Shown piece by piece: positions 62,475 through 64,000 of a DNA stretch of 64,000 nt (its first letter is position 1; every line of letters starts with the position of its first letter). This DNA comes from Gordonibacter massiliensis (ex Traore et al. 2017). Its GTDB lineage: Bacteria; Actinomycetota; Coriobacteriia; Coriobacteriales; Eggerthellaceae. Made by a program: the position numbers and the translations under genes. Where the stretch lies: assembly GCA_900170005.1 (NCBI GenBank), contig LT827128.1, positions 310,001-374,000 of the forward strand. The letters run 5' to 3'. Below the pieces are notes generated by a model. That model was not told where the DNA came from. It ran no database searches and saw only the letters and a list, made by a program, of their open reading frames with translations.

Positions 62475-62517
62475 AGTATAGGGGGGTTGTCGAAGAAAAA
62501 GCAAGCTATCAAAATTG
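62475..62517 (-). promoter_or_regulatory. LuxR promoter with candidate operator, copy c
   Basis: On the minus strand CAATTTTGATAGCTTG (62517-62502) is followed by TATACT (62480-62475), 32 bp from centre to centre. The 16-mer is identical to copy b before the molybdoenzyme D operon, consistent with autoregulation. Confidence 0.6.
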
Positions 62518-62572
62518 CCAGAACCTCGCGAGGGCGTCGGCGGGGCTCGCGGTGCGCGGAAGTCGGTAAATG

Positions 62573-62604
62573 CGAAGCGACCCGGCGGGAACCGGGTCGC
62601 TTCG
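62573..62604 (-). terminator. Hairpin after the aminotransferase gene
   Basis: CGAAGCGACCCGG and CCGGGTCGCTTCG pair perfectly over 13 bp with a 6-nt loop, 50 nt past the aminotransferase stop. There is no clear T-run, but the placement fits a terminator. Confidence 0.65.
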
Positions 62605-62653
62605 GGGAATCGATGGGGAGGGAGCGGGAGCGGCGCCGTCCCTTCTGCGCAGC

Positions 62654-63940
62654 CTACCCCAGCAGCTTCTCCGCCAGGGCCAGCTTCACGCAGCACACGA
62701 ACACGTCCATGGCGGCGTCCAGTTCGTCCAGCGGGGGCAGGGTGGGGGCGATGCGGATGTTGGAGTCGCGCGGGTCCTGCTTGTACGGCCAGGTGGCGCC
62801 GGCGCCCGTCATGGTCACGCCCGCCTCCTTGGCCAGCGACACGATGCGCTTCGCCGTGCCCTCGGGCGCGTCGAACGACACGAAGTAGCCGCCGCGCGGG
62901 CTCGACCACGAGCAGCCGCCCACGTCGGCCAGGCCCTCTTCCAGCTTGCTCACCACGAGCTCGAACTTCGGGCGCAGGATGGCGGCGTGCTTGGCCATAT
63001 GGGCCGCCAAGCCCTCGGCGTCGTGCAGGAACTTCACGTGGCGCAGCTGGTTCAGCTTGTCGTAGCCGATGGTGCCCACGCCTATGCGCTTCTTGATCTC
63101 GGCGATGTTGTCGGGGCTGGCCGCGATGGCGGAGATGCCCGCACCGGGGTGGGTCACCTTCGACGTGGAGGCGAACTTGAAGTAGCGGTCCGGGTTGCCC
63201 GCCTCGCGGCACGCCGCGCCGATGTCGAGCAGCTGGTCCTGGTCGGCCGCGTCGTCGTAAAGATGGTGCACGCAGTAGGCGTTGTCCCAGAAGATGCGGA
63301 AGTCCTCCGCCGCGCACTCCATGGCGGCCAGGCGGCGAACCACGTCGTCGGAGTACGTGACGCCGCCGGGGTTCGAGTACTTCGGCACGCACCAGATGCC
63401 CTTCACGGACGCGTCGCCGGCCACCAGGCGCTCGACCTCGTCCATGTCCGGTCCCTCGGCGGTCATGGGCACGGGGATCATCTCGATGCCGAACGCCTCG
63501 GTCACGCCGAAGTGGCGGTCGTAGCCCGGCACGGGGCAGAGCCATTTCACACTCTCGTACTGGCACCACGGCACAGATCCCAGCGTGCCGAAGTCCAGGC
63601 AGCGCGCCACGGTCTCGTACATGAGCGAAAGGCTGGAGTTGCCGCCGATGACGATGTTCTCGGGCGCCTCTTCGACCATGCAGGCCATGAAGCGCTTGGC
63701 CTCGGGCAGGCCGTCCAGCACGCCGTAGTTGCGGCAGTCCGTTCCGTCTTCGGCGCGGCAGTCTTCGGCCGTCGTCACCAGGGACAGCATGGGCATGCTC
63801 AGGTCCAGCTGGTCGGCGCCGGGCTTGCCGCGCGCCATGTTGAGCGCGAGGCCGCGCGCCTTGATCTCGGCGTACTGGGTCTCGAGCTCGGCTTTGCGCG
63901 CGCCCAGCTCGTCTGTCGACAGGTCCGCGTACGTTGTCAT
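62654..63940 (-). CDS. PLP-dependent class I aminotransferase, aspartate aminotransferase-like
   Basis: 428 residues. NMARGKPGADQLDLSMPML and DCRNYGVLDGLPEAKRFMA are typical of the aspartate aminotransferase subgroup related to PF12897. GGNSSLSLMYE binds the cofactor phosphate, FWDNAYCVHHLY holds the Asp/Tyr pair, and FASTSKVTHPGAGISAIA holds the PLP Lys. It transfers an amino group between Asp (or a similar amino acid) and 2-oxoglutarate. ATG 63940 is preferred because AAGGA is 5 bases upstream; the ATG at 63946 overlaps that site. Confidence 0.88.
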   Translation of the reverse strand: MTTYADLSTDELGARKAELETQYAEIKARGLALNMARGKPGADQLDLSMPMLSLVTTAEDCRAEDGTDCRNYGVLDGLPEAKRFMACMVEEAPENIVIGGNSSLSLMYETVARCLDFGTLGSVPWCQYESVKWLCPVPGYDRHFGVTEAFGIEMIPVPMTAEGPDMDEVERLVAGDASVKGIWCVPKYSNPGGVTYSDDVVRRLAAMECAAEDFRIFWDNAYCVHHLYDDAADQDQLLDIGAACREAGNPDRYFKFASTSKVTHPGAGISAIAASPDNIAEIKKRIGVGTIGYDKLNQLRHVKFLHDAEGLAAHMAKHAAILRPKFELVVSKLEEGLADVGGCSWSSPRGGYFVSFDAPEGTAKRIVSLAKEAGVTMTGAGATWPYKQDPRDSNIRIAPTLPPLDELDAAMDVFVCCVKLALAEKLLG

Positions 63941-64000
63941 CGTCATCCTTTCGCTCTGCGGTGTCATGTCCATCAGCCAGTATACGACTTGCCCCCGCAT

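Overview
The window is GC-rich bacterial DNA that most resembles an Eggerthellaceae (Coriobacteriia) gut anaerobe such as Eggerthella or a close relative. This is inferred from three features: several LuxR regulators with large multi-TM N-terminal halves, repeated cytoplasmic molybdopterin enzymes each paired with a small Fe-S protein and often an MFS carrier, and a Tat-exported flavoprotein reductase. No species-level marker was compared.

Layout. 1-7.2 kb: a partial MFS carrier, a very short LuxR gene, a surface protein with a SpaA-like domain, a Tat lipoprotein flavoreductase and a 12-TM-type LuxR regulator. 7.3-16.5 kb: ribosomal genes rplB to rpmD, then rplO-secY, starting at a good promoter directly before rplB and closed by a terminator after secY. 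The genes that normally precede rplB (rpsJ-rplC-rplD-rplW) and follow secY (adk, map, infA) are not adjacent. 16.7-31.9 kb: an accessory island lying between secY and adk, with two multi-TM LuxR regulators, three molybdoenzymes each with a two-cluster Fe-S partner, two MFS carriers and three related 60-80-residue Cys-rich proteins. 32-48 kb: adk, a polytopic glycosyltransferase-like protein behind a long predicted RNA hairpin, nagB, nagA, a GGDEF protein, and a minus-strand locus with an ABC importer, an N-acetylneuraminate-lyase-like enzyme, an AGE-type epimerase and a ROK kinase. Together the last group reads as amino-sugar or sialic-acid catabolism. 48-56 kb: vsr, nifJ, a RelB-PIN pair, an mqsRA pair and a dehydrogenase resembling 2,4-diaminopentanoate dehydrogenase. 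56-62.5 kb: a fourth molybdoenzyme operon with unusual content (molybdoenzyme, ferredoxin, OLD/RecF-like ATPase, HEPN-like helical protein, zinc ribbon with a collagen-like tail, unknown protein), facing a soluble LuxR gene. 62.6-64 kb: a class I aminotransferase.

Strongest signals for follow-up. (1) The 16-base word CAATTTTGATAGCTTG occurs identically before the fourth molybdoenzyme operon and before the LuxR gene, with a shorter version before a small membrane-protein gene, always about 31-32 bp upstream of a possible -10. It looks like the operator of a small regulon. (2) A small family of Cys-rich proteins (four N-terminal Cys plus a zinc ribbon) is attached to the molybdoenzyme clusters. 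Two of these genes converge and overlap. (3) Structured repeats: a three-copy intergenic hairpin element with changed but still paired arms, a perfect 30-bp inverted repeat, and a roughly 100-nt hairpin after adk. All functional assignments come from motif reading alone, without database searches.
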